Shown here: positions 1 to 7,515 of the stretch, one piece after another
Layout of the letters: every line of letters begins with the position of its first letter
Position numbering within the stretch: the first letter of the stretch is position 1
Notes under the pieces: model-generated
Seen by the model: only the letters and a program-made list of their open reading frames with translations
The model's database searches: none
What the model was told of the DNA's origin: nothing
Position numbers and translations under genes: made by a program
Assembly: GCA_009930495.1 (NCBI GenBank)
Contig: RZYB01000006.1
Span: forward strand, 1-41,008
Direction of reading: 5' to 3'
Length of the DNA stretch: 41,008 bases
Source of the DNA: Deltaproteobacteria bacterium
GTDB taxonomy: Bacteria; Desulfobacterota; Desulfovibrionia; Desulfovibrionales; Desulfomicrobiaceae

Positions 1-124
1 GGACTTCATCAAGGCCATGGGCAAGCAGAACGAGGAATTCATCATGATCCTCGATATCGCCAAGGTCTTTTCCGCCCAGGAACTGTCATTGATCCACGAC
101 CCCGAGATGGCCGAGCCCAATTGA
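1..124 (+). CDS. cheW: CheW adaptor, C-terminal fragment (cut by window start)
   Basis: Only the last 40 codons are present, in the frame starting at base 2 and ending with TGA at 122-124. The peptide has the end of a CheW fold: F-I-K-A-M-G-K, then E-E-F-I-M-I-L-D-I and K-V-F-S. CheW couples chemoreceptors to the CheA kinase at the inner membrane. The receptor-like gene begins 46 bases downstream on the same strand and the rest of a che operon follows, which supports the call. The sequence matches the CheW C-terminus better than the CheA P5 domain because it ends shortly after the conserved I-L-D-I strand. The full length and start cannot be seen. Confidence 0.8.
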   Translation, partial: DFIKAMGKQNEEFIMILDIAKVFSAQELSLIHDPEMAEPN

Positions 125-170
125 TTCAGGGCGCCGTCAAGGCGCCACCAGCCCAAGGATTCACGACCGC

Positions 171-2099
171 ATGCCCCACGCCACCGACACGCCCTCCGAC
201 CCACGCCAGGCCCTGAACCGCTGCGCCGGCCTGCTCGACCCGCTCCTGCCGCGACTGGCCAGGGTCATCAAGGACCGGGAAGAGGATTTCCTTGGTCTGG
301 GCGCCGGTATTTTCCAGATCAACGCGGCCATCGGACGCTTTTCCACCGAGGCCTCGGGCTTGGCCACGTCCGTTGGCGCGGGCGGAGTCGGGCGGGCACT
401 GACCGAATTGGGCGCGGAGTCCGCCCAGGCCCGGGAGATCTTTTCCTCGGTGACCATGGATGGAAACCTGGAAGGCATGGACCAGGCCCTGGTGCTGATC
501 AAGGAACTGGACCAGGCCATGGGTGAATTCCATCGTCTGGTCAAAACGCTCAAGGTTCTTGGAATCACAACCCGCATCGAAAGCGCGCGTCTGGGGTCCG
601 CCGGTCAGGGATTCACCACCCTGGCCGACGACGTCGAAAGCCTGGCCGCCAAAATCGTGCACTACGCCGAAACCATCCGTGGCCATTCCCGCCTGCTCCT
701 GACCCAGGTCGGCACGGCCCAGGCCCAGACCGTGACGCACATGCGCGGCCACGCCCAGACCGTGCGGACCATGTTCGACAACCTGTTCGCCAGCATCTCC
801 GAGCTCGAAGCCATGCGCGGCCGGTCCGCGAACCTCGTGGACGAACTGGCCCAGGGCTCGCGCCTAGTGGCCGAAAGCATGGGGCAGATCATTGCCTCGA
901 TGCAGTTCCACGACATCACCCGCCAGCAGGTCGAGCACGTCGAGGAAATCCTGGCCCAGGCCGTGCGCGAAATCCAGGATCTGGACGAATCCACCGACCC
1001 GCGCGGGCTGGCCTCCTGGGTCCGCGACGTGCTCCGCCTCCAGGCCCCGCAACTGCGTCAGGCGCGGGACATGTTCCACAACGCCGTGACCGGGCTCATG
1101 GCCAGCATGTCCATCATCGGGCAAAAAATCGAAGCCCTGGAAGATCGGATCACGGCCCTGGCCTATGGCGCCGACGACCAGGGACAAAGCATTCTGGACA
1201 CCATCCGGGCCAACATCGCCCAGGTCATCGAAGCCATGCGCCAGGCCGGCGACCAAGCCTCGAGCACGGGCGCCATCATGGCCGAGGTGGCCGGGACCGT
1301 GTCCCAGGTGGCGGCCTTCGTGGCCGACATCGAGGAAGTGGGCGCCGAAATCGAACTCATCGCCATCAACGCCAGCGTCAAGGCGGCCCACACCGGCGAC
1401 CAGGGACGGGCCCTGGGTGTCCTGGCCGTGGCCATCCAGCGTCTGTCCGTCGATGCCCGTCAGCACACGGCCATCGTCACCGAAAAGCTGACCGCCATTT
1501 CCCGCGCCGCCTCCCGTTTGAACGATCTGGCCCAATCGGCCGATGTCGGGGATTTGGTCGCCGAGCTCAACGACAAATTTTCCGGCCTGCTCGATGCCCT
1601 GGCCGGGCTGGACTCGGACATGAAAAACGGCGTCCTGCGCCTGTCGGAAATGACCGGAAGCCTGACCACCCAGATCCGCGAGGCGACCGGTTCCATCCAT
1701 GTGCATACCCTGGTTGGCGAGGAACTGGATGCCCTGGAGGCCGAAATCGCGGCCATGGGCGAGCACTTCACCGCCTTCAAGGACGAACTGGACGCGGCCA
1801 GCCAGCCCGAAAAGCTCAAGGAGCAATTAAGCCGCTACACCATGGACAGCGAGCGGCTGGTCCATCTGGCCGTGATCGGGCATGAATCCGGGACCGAAGA
1901 CGCTGTCCAGGGCGACGACGTGGAACTCTTTGACGACGTGGAACTTTTCGACGACAACATTGAACTTTTCGACGGCGTGGAGCTTTTTGACGAAACCCCG
2001 CCGCCGACAGCGCCAACTCCGCCCGTAACCGAAACTCCCGCCCAGACCGCGGCGGTTGAAGTCGAGGAAGATCTGGGCGATAACGTGGAACTATTCTGA
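171..2099 (+). CDS. Soluble receptor-like chemotaxis protein with two degenerate hairpin motifs and VELF tail
   Basis: The 642-residue product has no signal peptide or membrane segment, is mostly predicted coiled-coil helix, and is probably cytoplasmic. Two stretches resemble the chemoreceptor signalling tip. Residues 129-160 contain I-E-S-A-R-L-G-S-A-G-Q-G-F, and residues 395-425 contain I-A-I-N-A-S-V-K-A-A-H-T-G-D-Q-G-R; compare [12 protein letters not shown] in the true receptor at 9803. Both are diverged. Residues 582-607 carry four tandem D-x-V/I-E-L-F units. A Pro/Thr/Glu-rich linker follows, and the protein ends in D-N-V-E-L-F. The start is the ATG at 171, with AAGGA about 11 bases upstream. 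It lies between cheW and a STAS/cheY/cheA/cheR series, so a role in the same signalling array is likely. Whether it activates CheA, scaffolds the array or binds CheR is unknown. Confidence 0.75.
   Translation: MPHATDTPSDPRQALNRCAGLLDPLLPRLARVIKDREEDFLGLGAGIFQINAAIGRFSTEASGLATSVGAGGVGRALTELGAESAQAREIFSSVTMDGNLEGMDQALVLIKELDQAMGEFHRLVKTLKVLGITTRIESARLGSAGQGFTTLADDVESLAAKIVHYAETIRGHSRLLLTQVGTAQAQTVTHMRGHAQTVRTMFDNLFASISELEAMRGRSANLVDELAQGSRLVAESMGQIIASMQFHDITRQQVEHVEEILAQAVREIQDLDESTDPRGLASWVRDVLRLQAPQLRQARDMFHNAVTGLMASMSIIGQKIEALEDRITALAYGADDQGQSILDTIRANIAQVIEAMRQAGDQASSTGAIMAEVAGTVSQVAAFVADIEEVGAEIELIAINASVKAAHTGDQGRALGVLAVAIQRLSVDARQHTAIVTEKLTAISRAASRLNDLAQSADVGDLVAELNDKFSGLLDALAGLDSDMKNGVLRLSEMTGSLTTQIREATGSIHVHTLVGEELDALEAEIAAMGEHFTAFKDELDAASQPEKLKEQLSRYTMDSERLVHLAVIGHESGTEDAVQGDDVELFDDVELFDDNIELFDGVELFDETPPPTAPTPPVTETPAQTAAVEVEEDLGDNVELF
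1914..1991 (+). repeat. In-frame tandem repeat encoding D-x-V/I-E-L-F units
   Basis: Four units lie side by side (D-D-V-E-L-F, D-D-V-E-L-F, D-D-N-I-E-L-F, D-G-V-E-L-F), and a fifth (D-N-V-E-L-F) ends the protein at 2082-2096. Synonymous codons differ between units: CTC/CTT for Leu, TTT/TTC for Phe, GAA/GAG for Glu. The repetition is therefore kept at the protein level and is not a recent DNA slippage product. Confidence 0.85.
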
Positions 2100-2116
2100 C
2101 CTATTCGGAGATCCGC

Positions 2117-2443
2117 ATGTTCACCTGCACCCATGGTGGCACCGAAGCCGCACCGATCATCACCCTGGCCAATGACCTGACCCTGGAACATTGCCGGGAA
2201 ATCCACGCGGAGCTTAAGCGTGCTTTTCCCGCGCGGGAACTCCGTCTCGACCTTTCGGCCTCGGAGAAATCGGACGCGTCCTTTCTCCAGCTTCTCCATG
2301 CCCTGATCCGGCACGCCGGCGCCACCCAGACCCGGCTACTCCTCATCGCCCCCCTGCCCGACCATCTGGTGTCGCTGGCGGCGACGGTCGGGGCGTCCGG
2401 CCTGATCAAGGACATCTCCACCCATATCGAGGAACCCCAATGA
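2117..2443 (+). CDS. STAS-domain protein of the chemotaxis operon
   Basis: This 108-residue single-domain protein fits the STAS family (anti-sigma-factor antagonist/MlaB-like fold). It has the strand L-R-L-D-L-S at 42-47, then S-D-A-S-F-L-Q-L-L at 52-60. S55 sits where SpoIIAA-type proteins have their phosphorylatable serine. No kinase or phosphatase partner of the SpoIIAB/SpoIIE type is visible. The start has GGAG six bases upstream. Its stop overlaps the cheY start in an ATGA tetranucleotide, so the two are translationally coupled. STAS proteins in che operons probably act as binding switches, but the partner here is unknown. The fold call is fairly firm; the role is inference. Confidence 0.75.
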   Translation: MFTCTHGGTEAAPIITLANDLTLEHCREIHAELKRAFPARELRLDLSASEKSDASFLQLLHALIRHAGATQTRLLLIAPLPDHLVSLAATVGASGLIKDISTHIEEPQ

Positions 2444-2802
2444 GCAAGATAATCATGACCGTCGATGATTCCGCCAGCGTCCGCCAGATGGTCTGCCTGA
2501 CCCTGAAGGACGCGGGCTACACGATCATCGAGGCCTGCGACGGCAAGGACGCCCTCGCCAAGCTGACCGGTCCCGTGGATATGATCGTGACCGACCTGAA
2601 CATGCCCAACATGGACGGCATCGAGCTGATCCGTTCCGTCCGGGGCATGGCCCCGTACAAATTCGTGCCCATCATCATGCTGACCACCGAATCCCAGGCC
2701 AACAAAAAAGAGGAAGGCAAGGCCGCTGGCGCCACGGGCTGGATCGTCAAACCCTTCAAGCCGGAACAACTCCTGGCCGTGGCCAAGAAACTCCTGCGCT
2801 AA
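2440..2802 (+). CDS. cheY: CheY-type single-domain response regulator
   Basis: The 120-residue receiver domain has every catalytic residue in place: D9 and D10 for the metal ion, D52 as phospho-acceptor (V-T-D-L-N-M-P), T82 and K104 (V-K-P-F-K). Position 101 is Trp, where flagellar CheY usually has Tyr or Phe that rotates on activation. There is no output domain, so the phosphorylated protein must act by binding, either to the flagellar switch or as a phosphate sink. It overlaps the STAS gene by four bases and precedes cheA by 23 bases, so CheA is the likely phosphodonor. The segment K-K-E-E-G-K-A-A-G-A-T-G-W is typical of the CheY subgroup linked to chemotaxis operons. Confidence 0.9.
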   Translation: MSKIIMTVDDSASVRQMVCLTLKDAGYTIIEACDGKDALAKLTGPVDMIVTDLNMPNMDGIELIRSVRGMAPYKFVPIIMLTTESQANKKEEGKAAGATGWIVKPFKPEQLLAVAKKLLR

Positions 2803-2825
2803 CACCTCCAGCCCAAGGATCATCC

Positions 2826-4895
2826 ATGTCCCGCGAAGAACAAAACCGACTGGCGTTCAAGGAAGAAGCCCTGGAGCTCCTGGGAGAACTGGAATCTTCC
2901 CTGCTGGAACTGGAAACCGATCCCCACGACGACGAGATCATCAACCGGGTCTTCCGGGCCATGCACACCATCAAGGGCTCCGGGGCCATGTTCGGTTTCG
3001 AGGACATCGCCACCTTCACCCACGAGGTGGAAACCGTGTTCGACCTGGTCCGCAACGGCCAAATGACCGTGTCCAAGGAACTGCTGGACCTGACCCTGCT
3101 GGCCCGGGACCACATCCTGGCCATGCTCGAAGGCCAGGACGAGCATCTGGGCGAGCAGGCCGAGCGGGTCATCACGGGCCTTAAAATCCTGTGCCCGCGT
3201 CTGGAGGAAACCGCGCCCGCGCGGTCTTCCGAAGACCGGGAACAACCTTCCGACACCGACGCGCCCTGCCCGAGCACATGGCGGGTACGCTTCATCCCGC
3301 CCGCCAATCTTTTCCTGACCGGGACCAATCCGGGCGCCCTGCTGGAAGAACTGTGCGAGCTGGGTCAGTACCACGTCATCATGCACACCGACAGCATTCC
3401 GTCCCTGGATGATCTGGACCCGGAACAATGCCACGTCTGGTGGGACGTGATCCTGACCACGGTCCATGGCGAGGACGCCATCCGCGACGTGTTCATCTTC
3501 GTGGAGGAGGACAGCGACCTGACCATCCAGGAAGTCGGCTCCTGCCAGACCATCGACGAGGAGTCCTACAAACTCATCGGCCAAATCCTGCTGGAAAAAC
3601 AGGACGTTTCCAAGGACGATCTGGAGCGCATCCTCCTTGAACGCAAACCCATCGGCCAGCTTCTGTCCGAAGCCGGATTGGTCAGTCCGAGCCAGGTCGA
3701 GGCCGCCCTGGCCGAACAGCAGGCCGTGCGCCGCTTGCAAGCCCAGCCCCAGCAGGCCGAAACCCAGGCCTCCAGCATCCGGGTACCGGCGAACAAACTG
3801 GACTATCTGGTCGATCTGGTCGGGGAGCTGGTCACGGCCCAGGCCAGATTGACCCAATTCGCCGGCGAGCACGCCAACCCGCACCTGCAGGCCATTTCCG
3901 AGGAAATCGAACGTCTGTCCGACGAATTGCGCGACAGCACCCTGGGTATCCGCATGCTGCCCATCGGCACCACGTTCAGCCGTTTCAAACGTCTGGTGCG
4001 CGATTTGTCCCAGGAACTGGGCAAGCACATCGTGCTCGACACCCTTGGGGCGGAAACGGAGTTGGACAAAACCGTCATCGAACGCCTGAGCGATCCCCTG
4101 GTCCATTTGCTGCGCAACAGCATCGATCATGGAATAGAACTCCCGGACCTCCGCACGGCCAGAGGCAAGCACCCCGAGGGACGCATCGAGCTTTCGGCCG
4201 AGCATTCCGGTGGCGAGGTCCTGATCCGCATCACCGACGACGGCCAGGGCATCGACCCGGACCGCGTCCGGGCCAAGGCCGTGGAAAAAGGGCTGATCGC
4301 CGCCGACGCCATCATCCCGGACAAGGACGCCCTGCTGCTCATTTTCGCGCCGGGCTTTTCCACCGCCGAAAAGGTCACCAATGTCTCGGGCCGGGGCGTG
4401 GGCATGGACGTGGTCAAGCGCAATATCGACGCCCTGCGCGGCCGGGTCGGCATCGAAAGCGAGGTCGGACGCGGCACCACGGTCACGGTGCGCATCCCGC
4501 TGACCCTGGCCATTATCGATGGTCTCCAGGTCCAGGCCGGCGACAGCTATTTCGTCATGCCGCTCTCGGCCGTGGAAGAATGCGTCGAACTGATCCGCGC
4601 CAACGACGAGGACCGCAAGGCCTTCATCAACCTGCGTGGCCAGGTCGTGCCCTACATCAGCCTGCGCCAACGCTTCGATATTCCGGGAGAAGCACCGGGC
4701 ATCGAGCAGGTCGTGGTCACCAACACCCAGGGCCAGCGCGTCGGCATCGTCGTGGACCACGTCATCGGCGAGCACCAGACCGTGATCAAAAGCCTGGGCA
4801 AGGTCTACCAGGACGTGCGCGGCATTTCCGGGGCGACCATCAAGGGCGACGGCAGCATGGCCCTGATCCTCGACATCCCGAGCCTCATCGCCTGA
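2826..4895 (+). CDS. cheA: Chemotaxis histidine kinase CheA with an extra MshEN-like module
   Basis: The 689-residue product has the CheA domain order. Hpt/P1 covers about 1-125 with phospho-acceptor H47 (A-M-H-T-I-K-G-S). A P2-like domain covers about 151-235. The dimerisation domain P3 is about 315-385. The ATPase P4 shows N-box H-L-L-R-N-S-I-D-H-G (428-437), G1 D-D-G-Q-G-I-D (471-477) and G2 G-R-G-V-G-M-D (522-528). The CheW-like P5 is about 555-689. Between P2 and P3, residues 249-298 form two consecutive segments of about 24 residues (L-I-G-Q-I-L-L... and P-I-G-Q-L-L-S-E-A-G-L-V...A-L-A-E-Q). They resemble the tandem motif of MshEN/GspE N-terminal domains. CheA phosphorylates CheY (and CheB where present). 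The start has AAGGA nearby and follows cheY by 23 bases. Confidence 0.95.
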   Translation: MSREEQNRLAFKEEALELLGELESSLLELETDPHDDEIINRVFRAMHTIKGSGAMFGFEDIATFTHEVETVFDLVRNGQMTVSKELLDLTLLARDHILAMLEGQDEHLGEQAERVITGLKILCPRLEETAPARSSEDREQPSDTDAPCPSTWRVRFIPPANLFLTGTNPGALLEELCELGQYHVIMHTDSIPSLDDLDPEQCHVWWDVILTTVHGEDAIRDVFIFVEEDSDLTIQEVGSCQTIDEESYKLIGQILLEKQDVSKDDLERILLERKPIGQLLSEAGLVSPSQVEAALAEQQAVRRLQAQPQQAETQASSIRVPANKLDYLVDLVGELVTAQARLTQFAGEHANPHLQAISEEIERLSDELRDSTLGIRMLPIGTTFSRFKRLVRDLSQELGKHIVLDTLGAETELDKTVIERLSDPLVHLLRNSIDHGIELPDLRTARGKHPEGRIELSAEHSGGEVLIRITDDGQGIDPDRVRAKAVEKGLIAADAIIPDKDALLLIFAPGFSTAEKVTNVSGRGVGMDVVKRNIDALRGRVGIESEVGRGTTVTVRIPLTLAIIDGLQVQAGDSYFVMPLSAVEECVELIRANDEDRKAFINLRGQVVPYISLRQRFDIPGEAPGIEQVVVTNTQGQRVGIVVDHVIGEHQTVIKSLGKVYQDVRGISGATIKGDGSMALILDIPSLIA

Positions 4896-4902
4896 TCCGG
4901 CC

Positions 4903-5745
4903 ATGACCACGCCCAACGCGGACGCCCCGCTCATGACCGACCGCGAGCTGAAGCAGTTCAGCGAGTTCATCTACACCGAACTGGGCATCAAGATCACCCA
5001 GACCAAGAAAACCATGCTTCAGGCCCGCCTCCAGCGCCGGCTGCGCACCCTGAACATGCGCAGCTACGGGCAGTATCTGGAATACCTGCAGACCCTCAAG
5101 GGGCTGGAAGTGGAACTGCCCCGGATGGTCGACGCCGTGACCACCAACACGACCAGCTTTTTCCGCGAGCCCAAGCATTTTGAATTTCTGACCACCACGA
5201 TTCTGCCCGAATGGACCAAGCGCAATCCGGACCGCGCCTTTTCCATCTGGAACGCGGGCTGCTCCTCGGGCGAGGAGCCCTACACCACGGCCATGGTCCT
5301 TCTGGACTACGGCGAACGGGTTGGGCCGTTGCGTTTTTCCATCCTGGCCACGGACATCTCCACGGACATCCTGCACAAGGCGGCCCGGGCCGTGTACGAG
5401 GAAGAAAAAATCGGAACCATTCCCCTGGATTTCAGACTCAAATACCTGTTGCGCAGCAAGGACCGAAACAAAAGACTGGTCCGCGTGGCCCCCGAAGTCC
5501 GGAACACGGTCGGCTTCAGGCGGTTGAACTTCATGGACGATTTTCAGTTCCGGGAGTGCATGGACCTTATTTTTTGCCGAAACGTCATGATTTACTTCGA
5601 TAAAAAAACACAACACGAACTGGTCCAAAAATTCTGCGATCATTTGAAACCAGGAGGGCACCTCTTCATTGGCCATTCCGAAAGCCTGTCCGGCACGGGG
5701 CTACCCCTCAGGCAACTGGCCCCGGCCACGTACCAACGTCTGTAA
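4903..5745 (+). CDS. cheR: CheR chemoreceptor glutamate methyltransferase
   Basis: The 280-residue product matches CheR: an N-terminal helical domain (about 10-80) and a SAM-binding Rossmann domain. The signature W-N-A-G-C-S-S-G-E-E-P-Y-T lies at about 119-131, and D-L-I-F-C-R-N-V-M-I-Y-F-D near the C-terminus. CheR transfers methyl groups from S-adenosylmethionine to receptor glutamates for adaptation. The gene starts seven bases after cheA. A second in-frame ATG at 4936 (M-T-D-R-E-L) is a possible alternative start, since the first 11 residues look non-conserved. No CheB methylesterase is in view. The repeated N/D-V-E-L-F tail of the protein at 171-2099 could be its docking site (inference). 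Confidence 0.95.
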   Translation: MTTPNADAPLMTDRELKQFSEFIYTELGIKITQTKKTMLQARLQRRLRTLNMRSYGQYLEYLQTLKGLEVELPRMVDAVTTNTTSFFREPKHFEFLTTTILPEWTKRNPDRAFSIWNAGCSSGEEPYTTAMVLLDYGERVGPLRFSILATDISTDILHKAARAVYEEEKIGTIPLDFRLKYLLRSKDRNKRLVRVAPEVRNTVGFRRLNFMDDFQFRECMDLIFCRNVMIYFDKKTQHELVQKFCDHLKPGGHLFIGHSESLSGTGLPLRQLAPATYQRL

Positions 5746-5758
5746 CAAAGGAGCCGTC

Positions 5759-6130
5759 ATGATCCGCGTCATTCTGATCTGCCTGTTGCTGTCCACTCCG
5801 GCCTGGGCCGGACCGTGGGTCGCCCTGAACCCGGTTGAACTGGTCTCCCCGGGCGGCACGGCCAGCATCGAACTCGGTGAAACATTCGGCAAGATCGACA
5901 ACATCCGCTTCCAGCTCGACGGCGCGACCGTGGAATTCCTCGGGGTCACCGCGATTTCGAGCCAAGGAACCGCCATCGCCCTCAAAACGCCGGGCATCCT
6001 GAAAAGCGGCGAGGGTTCGGGACTCATCAACATTCCGGGCCAGGCCCTGCAGGTGGAAAGCCTCAAGCTCGGATACCGCGTCGTTTCGGGCCGCGCGGGC
6101 ATCGTTTCCATACGGGTCAAGACGGACTGA
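5759..6130 (+). CDS. Small secreted protein of unknown function
   Basis: The 123-residue product begins with a clear Sec signal peptide: M-I-R-V-I-L-I-C-L-L-L, then S-T-P-A-W-A before a probable cut at residue 17. The mature part of about 106 residues is rich in beta-strand-forming residues, has no cysteine, and reads like one small beta-sandwich or binding domain. The ATG at 5759 was chosen because AAAGGAG lies seven to eight bases upstream and the signal peptide starts there; a longer in-frame reading from 5669 would run through the end of cheR. It follows cheR by 13 bases and is probably cotranscribed. I do not recognise the family. A periplasmic accessory to signalling is possible but unsupported. 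Confidence 0.65.
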   Translation: MIRVILICLLLSTPAWAGPWVALNPVELVSPGGTASIELGETFGKIDNIRFQLDGATVEFLGVTAISSQGTAIALKTPGILKSGEGSGLINIPGQALQVESLKLGYRVVSGRAGIVSIRVKTD

Positions 6131-6209
6131 TGGCCGGCGACACGTCGACGACACACCTTTACATCCCGCCAGGCACCCTTCAGAATGCATTCTTTTTCCA
6201 AGGATGCTC

Positions 6210-7451
6210 ATGAAACATTTCGACCTCATCGTCATCGGCGGCGGTCCCGCCGGTCTTCTGGCCGCGGCCACGGCCGCCGGGCGCGGCGCGTCCACCCTGC
6301 TTTTGGAACGCATGGACCGACCAGGGCGCAAGCTGCGCATCTGCGGCAAGGGCCGGGGCAACATCGGCAACACCGCGCCCCTGGAAGAATTTCTAAGCCA
6401 TTTCGGCAAGAACTTCCGTTTCCTGCGTCCGGCCTGTGGCCACTTCTTCACCCAGGACAGCATCGACCTTTTGACCCATCTGGGCGTGCCGACCAAAATC
6501 GAACGCGGCGGTCGCATTTTCCCGGAAAGCGACAGCGCCCAGGATCTGGTGGACGCCTATGTCCGCCACGCCAGGACCCAGGGCGCGACCATCCAGACCG
6601 GGGCCCGCATCCGCGACATCCGCCGCGTCGAGGCGGAATTCGAGGTCCGCGCCGGCGCCCAGGGCTTCCGCGCCGCGCGGGTTGTCCTGGCTACTGGTGG
6701 CGCCTCCTACCCAGCCACGGGCTCCACCGGCGACGGGTACGAACTGGCCAAAAGTCTGGGGCACGCCATCGTTCCCATCGCTCCGGCCCTTGTTCCCCTG
6801 GTCACGGCCGGGGACACGGCCGCCCGGCTCCAGGGCTTGTCCCTCAAAAATGTCCGGGCCGAATTGCGCCTGGACGGCAAAAAAGCGGCCGAGGGAATGG
6901 GGGAGATGCTCTTCACGCATTTCGGCCTGTCCGGGCCCATCATCCTGACCTTGAGCAAGGCCGCCGTGCGGGGCCTGAACGCCGGCCAAGGCGTGGCCAT
7001 GGTCCTGGACCTGAAACCCGCCCTGGACCCGGCCAAACTCGACGCCCGTCTGCTGCGGGATCTGAACGAACACGGCAAGATGCACGTCGAAAACCTGCTG
7101 CGCGGACTGATGCCACCCAAGCTCATCCCGGTGTGCCTGGATCAGACCGGTCTTGTTCCGGACAAGGCCGCGCACCAGATTTCGGCGGCCGAACGCAAGA
7201 CGCTGCGGCAATGGCTCAAGGCGCTGACCCTGCCTGTCATCGGACATCGGCCGCTGCGCGAGGCCATTGTCACCGCTGGCGGCGTGCCCCTGGCCGAGGT
7301 CAACCCCAAAACCATGGAATCCCGCATCCAGCCCGGACTCTTTCTGGCCGGCGAAGTCCTGGACATGGACGCCGACACGGGCGGATTCAATCTCCAGGCG
7401 GCGTTGTCCACCGGGTACCTGGCCGGACTTTCCGCCGCGCGTCGGGCCTGA
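6210..7451 (+). CDS. BaiN/HI0933-family flavoprotein (NAD(P)/FAD-dependent oxidoreductase)
   Basis: The 413-residue product opens with a dinucleotide-binding fold (D-L-I-V-I-G-G-G-P-A-G) for FAD. It continues with G-R-K-L-R-I-C-G-K-G-R-G-N, characteristic of the HI0933/BaiN family, and ends with A-G-E-V-L-D-M-D followed by D-T-G-G-F-N-L-Q, the family's C-terminal FAD contact. Members are soluble flavoproteins of mostly unknown substrate; some reduce bile-acid intermediates. The second of two nearby ATGs (6210) was preferred over 6204 because AAGGA ends at the proper distance from it. It begins 79 bases after the secreted protein, so it may or may not share that transcript. The substrate cannot be read from the sequence. 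Confidence 0.85.
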   Translation: MKHFDLIVIGGGPAGLLAAATAAGRGASTLLLERMDRPGRKLRICGKGRGNIGNTAPLEEFLSHFGKNFRFLRPACGHFFTQDSIDLLTHLGVPTKIERGGRIFPESDSAQDLVDAYVRHARTQGATIQTGARIRDIRRVEAEFEVRAGAQGFRAARVVLATGGASYPATGSTGDGYELAKSLGHAIVPIAPALVPLVTAGDTAARLQGLSLKNVRAELRLDGKKAAEGMGEMLFTHFGLSGPIILTLSKAAVRGLNAGQGVAMVLDLKPALDPAKLDARLLRDLNEHGKMHVENLLRGLMPPKLIPVCLDQTGLVPDKAAHQISAAERKTLRQWLKALTLPVIGHRPLREAIVTAGGVPLAEVNPKTMESRIQPGLFLAGEVLDMDADTGGFNLQAALSTGYLAGLSAARRA

Positions 7452-7515
7452 CCTTGCGCGCCCGGACACCATGGGCTAGGAAAAAAGAAAATTCGTATCC
7501 GGCAAGGAGGATTTC

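Noticed and set aside
130-146. GGCGCC-GTCAA-GGCGCC hairpin after cheW
   Set aside because: Only 6 bp with no T-tract; GGCGCC is self-complementary and frequent in such GC-rich DNA.
2820-4970. 716-codon open frame on the minus strand across cheA
   Set aside because: It is the mirror of cheA in GC-rich codons: rich in Gly, His, Asp and Gln, with no known domain, while the plus strand has a full CheA.
6182-6193. AGAATGCATTCT palindrome followed by TTTT before the BaiN-type gene
   Set aside because: A perfect palindrome leaves a stem of about four pairs, too weak for a terminator, and there is no second copy nearby to suggest an operator.
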